Positions 56,484-64,000 of a stretch of 64,000 nt of DNA are shown piece after piece. The number at the start of each line of letters is the position of its first letter. Within the stretch, counting starts at the first letter, position 1. The notes below the pieces were generated by a model that searched no databases, was not told the DNA's origin, and was given only the letters and a program-made list of their open reading frames with translations. A program made the position numbers and the translations under genes. The DNA comes from Gemmatimonadaceae bacterium (lineage in GTDB: Bacteria; Gemmatimonadota; Gemmatimonadetes; Gemmatimonadales; Gemmatimonadaceae), in NCBI GenBank assembly GCA_019637445.1, contig JAHBVS010000003.1:186001-250000 (forward strand), given 5' to 3'.

Positions 56484-57086
56484 GTGATGCCTACAGTCTT
56501 TTCCAGCCGTCGGTCGCGCCGTGTCGGCGCGGCCCTTGCCGCCGCTCTCGCCGTGGTCCTAGCCGCCGGAGCCTGCGGCGATGACCCCTTCGCCCCGAAG
56601 GCGGAGAATGCCGTCGCGAACACCGAGTTCAGCGTCTGGGCGTTGACGGGGTCGCCGACGAACTTCCCCACCGTCATTTTCGTCCCGCAGCGCTTTGCCG
56701 CGCGCCCGGATCCGTCGGCGTCCTTCGACATCGGCTTCGACATTGACGCCATGGGCCGGGTGCAGATCCTGCCCGTGTCCCGCGTGATGACACCGCTCGC
56801 GACGCAGCGCAGCGTTGGAATCCAGGTCCCCGGCACGGCCTACGCCGACATCACGGCGGCCCCGCGCACCGGATGGGTATTCGACTCGATCGTCACGGTG
56901 GACGTCGGGCAGGCGTTCATCGTGCGAGTGCAGACGCTCTACTGCTCACTTGAGCTTCGGCAGGAGGTCTACGCCAAGTATGTGGTGGACTCCATCTTCC
57001 CCGCCGAGCGACGGATCAAGATCAAAGGGCGCGTGAACCCCAATTGTGGGTTCCGCTCGTTTGGCGACGGCGTTCCCACGTTCTGA
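56484..57086 (+). CDS. Lipoprotein of unknown function
   Basis: A 200-residue protein (199 if ATG 56487 is used) with a lipoprotein signal peptide: basic start MMPTVFSSRRSRRVG, hydrophobic core and AGAC, then GDDPFAP. The mature part is mainly beta strands with two later Cys residues (C in TLYCSLEL, C in NPNCGF) that may form a disulfide. I do not recognise the family. It is followed three bases later by serS, likely by operon reading-through. Confidence 0.7.
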   Translation: MMPTVFSSRRSRRVGAALAAALAVVLAAGACGDDPFAPKAENAVANTEFSVWALTGSPTNFPTVIFVPQRFAARPDPSASFDIGFDIDAMGRVQILPVSRVMTPLATQRSVGIQVPGTAYADITAAPRTGWVFDSIVTVDVGQAFIVRVQTLYCSLELRQEVYAKYVVDSIFPAERRIKIKGRVNPNCGFRSFGDGVPTF

Positions 57087-57089
57087 GCC

Positions 57090-58364
57090 GTGCTCAACCC
57101 CCGCTCGTTCCGTGAGGACCTTGGCGTCCTGCGCGACGCCATGGCGCGTCGCGGCAAGCTGGACCTGTACGGCCCACAGATCGACGAGGGCGAGTCCCTC
57201 GACAAGTCGCGCCGCGCCGCCATCCAGCGCGTAGAGGAGAAGAAGGCCGAGCGAAACCGCGTCTCGCAGGAGGTCGGCAAGCGCAAGAAGGCCGGCGAGG
57301 ACGCCAGCGAGTTGCAGGCCGCGGCGCGTACCCTGGGCGACGAGATCGCCGCGCTTGAGGCAGAGCTCGCCACCACGCAGGCCAGGCTCGACGAGCTACT
57401 GCTCGGCATCCCGAACCTGCCGTTGCCGGACGTGCCGGCGGGCGACGAGACAGCCAACCGCGTCCTGCGTAGCTGGGGCGAGCCACGCGCCGCCGAGAGC
57501 GTGAAGCCGCATTGGGACGTCGGCGAGACGCTGGGGCTCTTCGACCTGCCGCGCGGCGCCAAGATCTCGGGCTCCGGCTTCATCGTCTATCGCGGCAAGG
57601 GCGCGCGTTTGGTGCGCACGCTGATGAACCTGATGCTTGACCTGCACACCGGGACCTTTGGCTACGACGAGACCTGGGTGCCTGTGGTGGTGAACCGCGC
57701 CACGATGACGGGCACGGGGCAGTTGCCGAAGTTCGAGGACGATATGTACGCGCTCAAGGATGAGGACATGTTCCTCATCCCCACCGCCGAGGTCCCGGTC
57801 ACGAACCTCTTCCGCGACGAGATCCTCTCGGCGGAGGAGCTGCCGAAGGCGCTCTGCGCCTACTCGCCCTGCTTCCGCCGCGAGGCTGGCTCCGCCGGGA
57901 AGGACACGCGCGGCCTGCTGCGCGTGCACGAGTTCGACAAGGTCGAACTGGTGCGCTACTGCGCGCCGGAGGATGGCGAGGCCCAGTTCGAACTGCTGCT
58001 CTCGCACGCCGAGGCGGTGCTGCAGAAGCTCGGGCTGCCGTACCGCGTGCTGCTGCTGGCCGCCGGCGACACCGGCTTCTCCAGTGCCAAGACCTACGAT
58101 CTCGAGGTCTTCGCCCCGGGAGTCGGAAAGTGGCTGGAGGTCTCGTCCTGCTCGATCTTCACGGACTTCCAGGCGCGGCGGGCGAACATTCGCTATCGCC
58201 CGGCGGCGGGTGAGAAGCCGCGCTTCGTGTACACGCTGAACGCCTCCGGCCTGGCCTTCCCGCGCATCATCGCCGCGCTGCTGGAGCACTACCAGCAGGC
58301 CGACGGCTCCGTGCTGCTGCCCGAGCCCCTGCACGCCGGACTCGGCACGGACCGCCTCGGGTGA
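57090..58364 (+). CDS. serS: Seryl-tRNA synthetase
   Basis: A 424-residue class II synthetase. The N-terminal coiled-coil arm (about residues 30-110) binds the long variable arm of tRNA-Ser. Motif 2 is FRREAGSAGKDTRGLLRVHEFDKVE and motif 3 is LNASGLAFPR. Start GTG 57090. It overlaps pcrA by four bases. Confidence 0.97.
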   Translation: MLNPRSFREDLGVLRDAMARRGKLDLYGPQIDEGESLDKSRRAAIQRVEEKKAERNRVSQEVGKRKKAGEDASELQAAARTLGDEIAALEAELATTQARLDELLLGIPNLPLPDVPAGDETANRVLRSWGEPRAAESVKPHWDVGETLGLFDLPRGAKISGSGFIVYRGKGARLVRTLMNLMLDLHTGTFGYDETWVPVVVNRATMTGTGQLPKFEDDMYALKDEDMFLIPTAEVPVTNLFRDEILSAEELPKALCAYSPCFRREAGSAGKDTRGLLRVHEFDKVELVRYCAPEDGEAQFELLLSHAEAVLQKLGLPYRVLLLAAGDTGFSSAKTYDLEVFAPGVGKWLEVSSCSIFTDFQARRANIRYRPAAGEKPRFVYTLNASGLAFPRIIAALLEHYQQADGSVLLPEPLHAGLGTDRLG

Positions 58365-60652
58365 GCGGCGGGTCCGCGTTTCCCGATCTCAACCCGGCCC
58401 AACGCGCAGCGGTCGAACACGACGACGGGCCACTGCTCGTCGTCGCCGGCGCAGGCTCGGGTAAGACCCGCGTACTCACGGCGCGCATCGCGCGGCTGAT
58501 TGCGGAGCGCGGCGTGGCGCCGCAGGAGCTCCTCGCCGTCACGTTCACCAACAAGGCCGCCGGCGAGATGCGCGAGCGCGTGGGGCGCGCCCTCGGTGAG
58601 GATCCCCGCGGGATGTGGATCGGGACCTTCCACGGCATCGGCGCACGGCTGCTCCGGCAGCACGCCGCCCTGGTCGGACGCAGCGCCGAGTACACGATCT
58701 ACGACGAGGACGACTCGCTCGGTGTGATCAAGCGCTTGATGGAACGGCACCGCATCAGCAACAAGGAGTTCGCGCCCAAGGCCATCAGCGGCGAGATCTC
58801 GTCGGCCAAGAACGCCTTGGTGGATGTCGAGGAGTACGAGTTGCTCGCGCGCACTCCACTGGCCAAGGCGGCCGCCAAGGTGTATCGCGACCTCGAGACC
58901 ACGCTGCAAGCCGCGAACGCGGTGAGCTTCGACGACCTGCTCGTGCTCCCGGTGCGCATCCTGCGACAGCACGAGGACGTTCGCACGCGCTTGGCGCGGC
59001 GCTTCCGGCATGTGCTGGTGGACGAGTACCAGGACACCAACCGCGCGCAGTACGAGTTCGTGAGGCTCGTGGCGGGGGAGCACCGCAACGTGGCCGTGGT
59101 TGGCGATGACGACCAAGCCATCTACGGCTGGCGCGGCGCGGATATCCGCAACATCCTCGACTTCGAGCGCGACTTTCCCTCCGCGACGGTGGTGCGCCTC
59201 GAGGAGAACTATCGCTCCACGGCGGCCATCCTCGATCTCGCCAACGTGGTGATCGCCGAGAACGTCGGCCGCCGCGGCAAGACGCTGCGCGCGACGCGAC
59301 TCGGTGGCGACAAGGTGGTGCTGCTCGAGGCCGCGGACGACCGCGACGAAGCAGACGCCATCGTAGAGGAGTTGCAGGCCTGGCGGCAGCGCGGGCAGGC
59401 GTATCGCGATGCGGCGGTCCTGTACCGCACCAACGCCCAGAGCCGTGGCTTCGAGGAATCGTTGCGGCGGGCCGCCATTCCGTACCGACTCATCGGCGCG
59501 GTGCGCTTCTATGATCGGCGCGAGATCCGCGACGTGCTCGCCTGGCTGCGGCTCGTGGCCAATCCCGCCGACGACGAAGCCTTCCGCCGCGCCATCGCGG
59601 CGCCGAAGCGGGGTGTGGGAGACACCTCCGTGGAGTTGCTGGCGGCCGAAGCGGCCGAGGCCGGCGTGCCATTGCTTGAGATCGCGCGGCGGGCGGCGAG
59701 CATCACCGGCATGCGGCCGGCGACGCGCGAGTCGCTGCAGCAGTTCGTGAAGGTCGTGGACCGCGTGCGCGAGCTGGCAGCAGACAGCAGCGTCGATGTG
59801 CTTATCGCCGAGCTCGTGGAGCGCTCGGGCTACGACGCCGCGCTGCGGTCCGAGGGACCTGAAGGCCTCGAGCGGATGGAGAACCTGCGGGAACTGCAGA
59901 ACTCGGCCGCTGAGACCATCATCGACGACGGTGGGGAGGTGGGCCTGCGCCCACTCGACCACTTCCTGCAGCGCGCCACGCTGATCACGGCGCTCGACGC
60001 ACTCGGCCCAGATGCGGACGCCGTCACGATGATGACCGTGCACACGGCCAAGGGTCTCGAATATGGCCTCGTCTGCGTGACGGGACTGGAGGATGGCCTC
60101 TTCCCGTTGGCCCGCGCCTACGACGATCCCGACATGCTCGAGGAGGAACGGCGGCTCCTCTACGTGGCCATCACACGGGCGGGCTCGCGGTTGATGCTCA
60201 GTTGGGCGCACCAACGGCGGCGCAACGGCGAGCTCTTGCCCAGTATCCGTTCCAGTTTCCTCCGCAACCTGCCCGAGGACACGCTCGAACTCCGCCGCAC
60301 CGTCCGCCTCCGCTCCACAACCCGCCTCGCCGCACCATCAAGAGGCCGCAGTTGGACGCGCGGCCCATCGCGCAGCGACGACGCCTCCTTCAGCCGTAGC
60401 ACGAAGCCGAGCTGGTCGCCGCGCGAGGGCGCCAAGGTCTCGAGCTTCGTACAGGACGAGGAAACCTCGCAGGACCTGCCCAACTTCGTGCCCGGCGAGC
60501 GCGTCGCGCACGCGCGCTTCGGCTCGGGCACAATCGCTGAGGTCAGCGGGCAAGGGAAGGAAGCCAAGGTCACCGTGGACTTCGACGACGAGGACGTCGG
60601 ACGCAAGCGGCTGGTGATCGCTTTCGCCGGCTTGCAGCGCGGCTTCGACTGA
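58361..60652 (+). CDS. pcrA: ATP-dependent DNA helicase PcrA/UvrD
   Basis: A 763-residue superfamily 1A helicase. Motifs: Q LNPAQRAAV, I GAGSGKT (30-36), II VDEYQDTN, III GDDDQAIYGWRGA, V MTVHTAKGLEY, VI YVAITRA. The last 70 residues (after a disordered Ser/Arg-rich part) form a Tudor-like domain, FVPGERVAHARFGSGTIAEV, the RNA-polymerase-binding end of PcrA. It works in repair and clearing of RNA polymerase. Start GTG 58361. Confidence 0.96.
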   Translation: MSGGSAFPDLNPAQRAAVEHDDGPLLVVAGAGSGKTRVLTARIARLIAERGVAPQELLAVTFTNKAAGEMRERVGRALGEDPRGMWIGTFHGIGARLLRQHAALVGRSAEYTIYDEDDSLGVIKRLMERHRISNKEFAPKAISGEISSAKNALVDVEEYELLARTPLAKAAAKVYRDLETTLQAANAVSFDDLLVLPVRILRQHEDVRTRLARRFRHVLVDEYQDTNRAQYEFVRLVAGEHRNVAVVGDDDQAIYGWRGADIRNILDFERDFPSATVVRLEENYRSTAAILDLANVVIAENVGRRGKTLRATRLGGDKVVLLEAADDRDEADAIVEELQAWRQRGQAYRDAAVLYRTNAQSRGFEESLRRAAIPYRLIGAVRFYDRREIRDVLAWLRLVANPADDEAFRRAIAAPKRGVGDTSVELLAAEAAEAGVPLLEIARRAASITGMRPATRESLQQFVKVVDRVRELAADSSVDVLIAELVERSGYDAALRSEGPEGLERMENLRELQNSAAETIIDDGGEVGLRPLDHFLQRATLITALDALGPDADAVTMMTVHTAKGLEYGLVCVTGLEDGLFPLARAYDDPDMLEEERRLLYVAITRAGSRLMLSWAHQRRRNGELLPSIRSSFLRNLPEDTLELRRTVRLRSTTRLAAPSRGRSWTRGPSRSDDASFSRSTKPSWSPREGAKVSSFVQDEETSQDLPNFVPGERVAHARFGSGTIAEVSGQGKEAKVTVDFDDEDVGRKRLVIAFAGLQRGFD

Positions 60653-60677
60653 GCGCGCCAGGCGAGCCGCTGCGCCT

Positions 60678-61604
60678 CTAGGCGGCTGGGGAAGGCGTCG
60701 GTTCAAACAGCGGCCGCTCCAGCCGCGGCGCCCACTGCAGGGCGTCCGTCGGCAATGCAAACCGTCCCGCCGCATCCTTGCGCGCCGCGCGTTCGCCGCC
60801 GCGTTCCAGTGCAAGCTTGCGGATCTGCTTGGCCTCGCGCAGCGCCTCCTCGCCACTGGGGTCAAAGGCCCGTGGGCGCGCCTCGCCCCCGCGGGCGAGC
60901 AAGTCCACCACGTACTCGAAGGCCAAGTCCAGGTGCGCCCGGACCGTCGCACCGCGCAGCACATAGCGGCTGCGCTCCGCCATCAGCGCCATGATGCGCT
61001 GCCAGGTGGCCATATCGGTGACCTGGACCATGCCGCGGAAGATCCGCCGGTTGGTCGGCGTACTGAAGATCGTCGGTGAGAGGATGCGGTCGAGGTGCTC
61101 GTCCGCCCGCGAATGGTCGAGCAGGATCAACTCCCGCGCGCGTCGCGGCCACTGCTCGCCGGTCTCGGTCTCGAAGCGGCTCTCCCAATAGCTGTGGCCC
61201 ATCCCGCTTGTTGCGGTGGAGATGGCCAGCTGGTGCGGCACGAAATGGTTGTGTGCCACCACATCCGCCGCGAGGTGCGAGAGATAGCCGTAGCCGAAAG
61301 AGCGCAGCGCGTCGTCACGCGCCTTGTCGAGGATGTCGTCACCGACATTCCAGTTGTGGCAATGCTGGCCGACCTTCGCGTAGCGCTTGGCAAAGCTCGT
61401 GTCGGCGGCAATCGATCCGTACAGGAAGTCGTAGGGAAAGGCACGGATCACCTGCGCGATCGCGGTCGGCAGCAAGAGCTCGGCCGACCGCAGCACGGCA
61501 TCCCCGAGCAGGATGTGCGTACCAGGTGTCCAGGCCCAGGCATCGCTGGGCGTCAGTGCCAGCAGGAGCACGCCGCCGAGCACTGCCCAGGCGAATCGCG
61601 TCAT
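60678..61604 (-). CDS. Zinc-dependent phospholipase C family protein, secreted
   Basis: A 308-residue secreted protein. Signal peptide with cleavage after DAWA, so the mature chain starts W25-T-P-G-T-H; a Trp N-terminus is the zinc ligand in this family. His and Asp residues of the metal site are seen in HCHNWN, YLSHLAADVVAHNHFVPHQ. ATG at 61604. It probably hydrolyses phospholipids or a related phosphodiester. Minus strand, next to a DUF948-like gene. Confidence 0.8.
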   Translation of the reverse strand: MTRFAWAVLGGVLLLALTPSDAWAWTPGTHILLGDAVLRSAELLLPTAIAQVIRAFPYDFLYGSIAADTSFAKRYAKVGQHCHNWNVGDDILDKARDDALRSFGYGYLSHLAADVVAHNHFVPHQLAISTATSGMGHSYWESRFETETGEQWPRRARELILLDHSRADEHLDRILSPTIFSTPTNRRIFRGMVQVTDMATWQRIMALMAERSRYVLRGATVRAHLDLAFEYVVDLLARGGEARPRAFDPSGEEALREAKQIRKLALERGGERAARKDAAGRFALPTDALQWAPRLERPLFEPTPSPAA

Positions 61605-61642
61605 CGGCAGCGCGACGGTGGCCGAGGCTTGGGCGCGGCCAG

Positions 61643-62206
61643 CTAGCTGCGTTGGCGCAGCCGCGGCCCGTTCCGGCGGCTGGACACCGACGCCGAGCGC
61701 TTCTTGCGCTTCTTCTTGCCGCGGCCGAAGCCCAGGAAGCGTGCGCCTGCCTTGAGGCCGCCGACTGCCGTGCTCGTCACGGCCGCCACGCGTTGGCCGG
61801 TGTCGTACACGCGGCCCAACATCTCGGCGAGGTCGTCCACACGTTCCGCCAGGTTGTCCACCGTGTCGCGGACTCGCTCGTTGGCCAAGGACACCGTTTC
61901 GCGTGACTCTTCGGCCATCTCCCGCGCCGCCGCCGCCACCTGCCGCACATCCTGGGCGGCCATGTTGGCGTTCATCGTCAGCGGGCGCAGTTCGATCAAG
62001 ACTTCTTCGAGCTTGCGGTGCAGTTCCTTGCCCACGGAACGCAGGGCCAAGAGCATCGCCAGCACCACGAGCACGGCAAGCAGCGTCAGGATCGAGGTGA
62101 TGCCGCCGACCACGAACACCACCTGCTCGAAGGCGGTACGCACGGCAGGCACCTGGCGCACCAGGACCGTGTCGGCGATCGCGTTGGCTTGAAGGAACAG
62201 GACCAT
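61643..62206 (-). CDS. Membrane-anchored coiled-coil protein, DUF948-like
   Basis: A 187-residue protein. An N-terminal hydrophobic segment (about 28-55: [27 protein letters not shown]) is followed by a long helical coiled-coil region (60-145) with many E/R/A residues, and a basic end (KKKRKKRS). This is like DUF948 proteins. Function unknown. A TTGACG / GAGGAT promoter (17-base spacer) on the minus strand lies at 62212-62240. The upstream zinc-PLC gene follows 38 bases further. Confidence 0.72.
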   Translation of the reverse strand: MVLFLQANAIADTVLVRQVPAVRTAFEQVVFVVGGITSILTLLAVLVVLAMLLALRSVGKELHRKLEEVLIELRPLTMNANMAAQDVRQVAAAAREMAEESRETVSLANERVRDTVDNLAERVDDLAEMLGRVYDTGQRVAAVTSTAVGGLKAGARFLGFGRGKKKRKKRSASVSSRRNGPRLRQRS

Positions 62207-62211
62207 ACCGT

Positions 62212-62240
62212 ATCCTCACGCGGGGGTGGCACGGCGTCAA
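62212..62240 (-). promoter_or_regulatory. Candidate promoter of the DUF948-like gene
   Basis: TTGACG (62235-62240) and GAGGAT (62212-62217) on the minus strand with a 17-base spacer. The -10 is weak. It would give an almost leaderless transcript for the ATG at 62206. Confidence 0.4.
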
Positions 62241-62245
62241 GGCGA

Positions 62246-62251
62246 TATATT
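62246..62251 (+). promoter_or_regulatory. Candidate -10 box of murA, leaderless
   Basis: TATATT lies six bases before the murA ATG (62258), so the transcript would start at or near the start codon. No -35 seen. Confidence 0.45.
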
Positions 62252-62257
62252 TGCGCC

Positions 62258-63544
62258 ATGGCCTCACCTCAGTTTGTCGTGGAAGGCGGTCGTGCGCTGT
62301 CAGGGAGCATCCGACCGACCGGAAACAAGAACGCCGCGCTCCCGATTGTCTGCGCGGCGCTGCTGACCGAACATCCGGTCACCCTGGAGAACGTCCCGCG
62401 CATCCGCGACATCGAGAGCCTGCTGGGGTTGGTACGGGCCGCCGGCGCATCCGCGGACTGGACCGCACCGAATACGCTGGTGATCCACGCCAAGACGCTG
62501 CGCGGCGATAGCCTCGATCCCGAGCTCTGCGCGCGCATCCGCGCGTCGATCCTGCTCGCCGCGCCATTGCTGGCCCGCTGTGGCAGCGTCACGTTGGTCC
62601 CTCCGGGCGGTGACGTGATCGGCCGCCGCCGCCTCGACACCCACGTCCTGGCGCTGGAAGCCCTGGGCGCCGTGCACGAGTTCGGCGAACGCATCGAGTT
62701 CCGGGCCAAGAAGCTCGTGGGGGCGGACATCTTCCTGGACGAGCCGAGCGTCACGGGCACCGAGAACGCCGTGATGGCGGCCGTGGCCGCGCAGGGGACG
62801 ACGATCCTGCACAACGCCGCCAGCGAACCGCACGTGCAAGACCTCTGCCGCATGCTCGAAGTGCTCGGCGCGCAGATCGAAGGCATCGGTTCCAACGTGC
62901 TCACCATTCACGGTGGACGCCCGCTGCAGGGCGGAACCTTCCGCATTGGGCCGGACCACATCGAGGTCGGGTCGTTCATTGGACTCGCCGCCGTCACGCG
63001 GTCCGCGCTGCGCATCGAGGATGCCGGCGTGCGCCACCTGCGGTCCACCCGACTGGGCTTCGAGCGGCTCGGCGTGCGCACCGAGGTGGATGGCGACGCC
63101 TTGGTCGTGCCGGCGAAGCAGGACCTGCGCATCCAGTCCGACTTGGGCGGCGCGGTGCCGAAGCTCGAGGACCAGCCCTGGCCGGCGTTCCCCGCCGACG
63201 TGATGTCCATCGCCATCGTCACGGCGACGCAGTGCGAGGGCATCATCTTGTTCCACGAAAAGATGTTCGAGTCGCGGCTCTTCTTCGTGGACAAGCTGAT
63301 CGGGATGGGCGCGCGCATCGTGCTTTGCGACCCGCACCGCGCCCTCGTGAGCGGACCCACGCAGCTGCGTGGCGCACAGGTGGAGAGTCCCGACATCCGC
63401 GCCGGCATGGCCATGCTCATCGCTGCGCTCTGCGCCAAGGGCACCAGCACGATCAACAACGTCGGGCAGATCGAACGCGGCTACGAGCGCATCGACGAGC
63501 GATTGAACGCGCTCGGCGCGTCCATCAAGCGCATCGCGGGCTGA
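62258..63544 (+). CDS. murA: UDP-N-acetylglucosamine 1-carboxyvinyltransferase MurA, Asp variant
   Basis: MurA adds enolpyruvate to UDP-GlcNAc, the first committed step of peptidoglycan. The 428-residue protein has GNKNAALPI (Lys24), and the flexible loop [11 protein letters not shown]. In fosfomycin-sensitive MurA this loop carries a Cys (Cys115 in E. coli); here it is Asp119 (GAC, 62612-62614). The rest ([24 protein letters not shown]) is intact. Asp versions in other bacteria are active and fosfomycin-resistant. ATG 62258; stop overlaps the next gene by one base. Confidence 0.96.
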   Translation: MASPQFVVEGGRALSGSIRPTGNKNAALPIVCAALLTEHPVTLENVPRIRDIESLLGLVRAAGASADWTAPNTLVIHAKTLRGDSLDPELCARIRASILLAAPLLARCGSVTLVPPGGDVIGRRRLDTHVLALEALGAVHEFGERIEFRAKKLVGADIFLDEPSVTGTENAVMAAVAAQGTTILHNAASEPHVQDLCRMLEVLGAQIEGIGSNVLTIHGGRPLQGGTFRIGPDHIEVGSFIGLAAVTRSALRIEDAGVRHLRSTRLGFERLGVRTEVDGDALVVPAKQDLRIQSDLGGAVPKLEDQPWPAFPADVMSIAIVTATQCEGIILFHEKMFESRLFFVDKLIGMGARIVLCDPHRALVSGPTQLRGAQVESPDIRAGMAMLIAALCAKGTSTINNVGQIERGYERIDERLNALGASIKRIAG

Positions 63545-64000
63545 TGGCGCTTCCGCCGCGCCTGGAGATCGTCGCGTTCGAGGACATCGGTGTGCGCGCC
63601 TTCACCACCACGCGTGCGGCCGGTGACTTCAACCTCAGCGACCCGGCCGTCGGCGGTGATGCGCGTTGGCAGGCACTGCAGCAGGCGCTCGCCGCGGAAG
63701 GCGCACCGCGACTCGCCTCCGCGAAACAGGTACACGGCACACGCGTGCTGATCCACGCCAAGCCCTTCGAGGGATGGCTGCGCGTGGATGATGCGGACGG
63801 ACACGTGATGCTCGGCGCGGGGGCGGCCGCGGTGACCATCGCGGATTGCGTGCCCGTGTTCATCGCACACCCGGCTGGTGCGGTTGGGATGGTCCACGCG
63901 GGCTGGCGCGGCGTCGCGGGTGGCATCCTCCCCGAGGCGCTGCGACAGTTTGCTTCACAGGGATATCCCGTCGACGAACTGCGCGTGCACCTTGGCCCGA
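63544..64000 (+). CDS. pgeF: Purine nucleoside phosphorylase-type laccase-domain protein (YfiH/PgeF), N-terminal part
   Basis: The gene is cut by the window end; about 152 residues are visible against about 240 usual. It has the family's KQVHG motif, the ADCVPVF block and HAGWRGVAGG, with the His and Cys that bind metal. Family members act on adenosine and purine nucleosides, or cleave misformed peptidoglycan precursors with Ser in place of Ala (PgeF), which would fit the murA neighbour. ATG 63544, overlapping murA by one base. Confidence 0.88.
   Translation, partial: MALPPRLEIVAFEDIGVRAFTTTRAAGDFNLSDPAVGGDARWQALQQALAAEGAPRLASAKQVHGTRVLIHAKPFEGWLRVDDADGHVMLGAGAAAVTIADCVPVFIAHPAGAVGMVHAGWRGVAGGILPEALRQFASQGYPVDELRVHLGP

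Overview
The window is a high-GC stretch of bacterial chromosome with very high coding density: about 66 protein genes, two tRNA genes, one riboswitch, and no insertion sequence, prophage, CRISPR array or rRNA. The organism is a diderm, shown by a TonB-dependent receptor, a secreted beta-barrel candidate and lipoproteins. The gene content fits Gemmatimonadota (Gemmatimonas-like): a mannose-type PTS operon with HPr kinase, fused Bat proteins, a monofunctional BirA with CoaX, BshA, and Ser/GTG-rich starts. The phylum is an inference from content and style, not from a marker tree.

Left part (1-12170, all plus strand): the end of purM, a secreted beta-barrel candidate, then one tightly packed run ribD-ribE-ribBA-ribH-nusB, a GT4 glycosyltransferase, hpf, hprK and a complete mannose-family PTS (EIIA, EIIB, EIIC, EIID, HPr, EI). 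Most neighbours overlap by 1-14 bases. Next come metK, a bifunctional-nuclease-family protein and a secreted membrane protein (12255-15180).

The vitamin B12 uptake block (15155-20249) has a promoter, a cobalamin riboswitch, an RBS-masking hairpin, btuF-btuC-btuD, a heptamer repeat patch and a BtuB-like receptor. It is followed by recO, selB, clpB, tadA, two tRNA-Ser genes (CGA, GGA), a 61-residue protein, and pyrR-pyrB-pyrC with a class II aldolase and a coiled-coil zinc-ribbon protein. rpsT sits on the minus strand with its own promoter and a perfect 15-bp terminator.

A second long run (32055-47978) goes scpA-scpB-rluB-moxR-DUF58-(BatD-like)-batA-batBC-batDE-mutL-miaA-bshA-uppP-birA-coaX. 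It links chromosome segregation, an envelope/aerotolerance complex, mismatch repair, tRNA modification, thiol synthesis and cofactor genes. groES-groEL follow, behind a promoter and a CIRCE operator.

Right part: a minus-strand SulP transporter plus beta-carbonic anhydrase pair, and a minus-strand operon of a roadblock protein, a CheY-like regulator, ManC, a GlmU-like protein and a metallo-beta-lactamase-fold hydrolase. Then a lipoprotein, serS, a PcrA helicase, two minus-strand envelope genes, murA (with Asp in place of the fosfomycin-target Cys) and the start of pgeF, cut by the window end.

I did not find a wholly unknown multi-gene system. The most distinctive points are the MurA active-site change, the Bat gene fusions with buried signal peptides, the altered metal-site motif in MutL, the PTS/HprK operon without RapZ, the roadblock/CheY/nucleotidyltransferase cluster, and the shared heptamer repeats.
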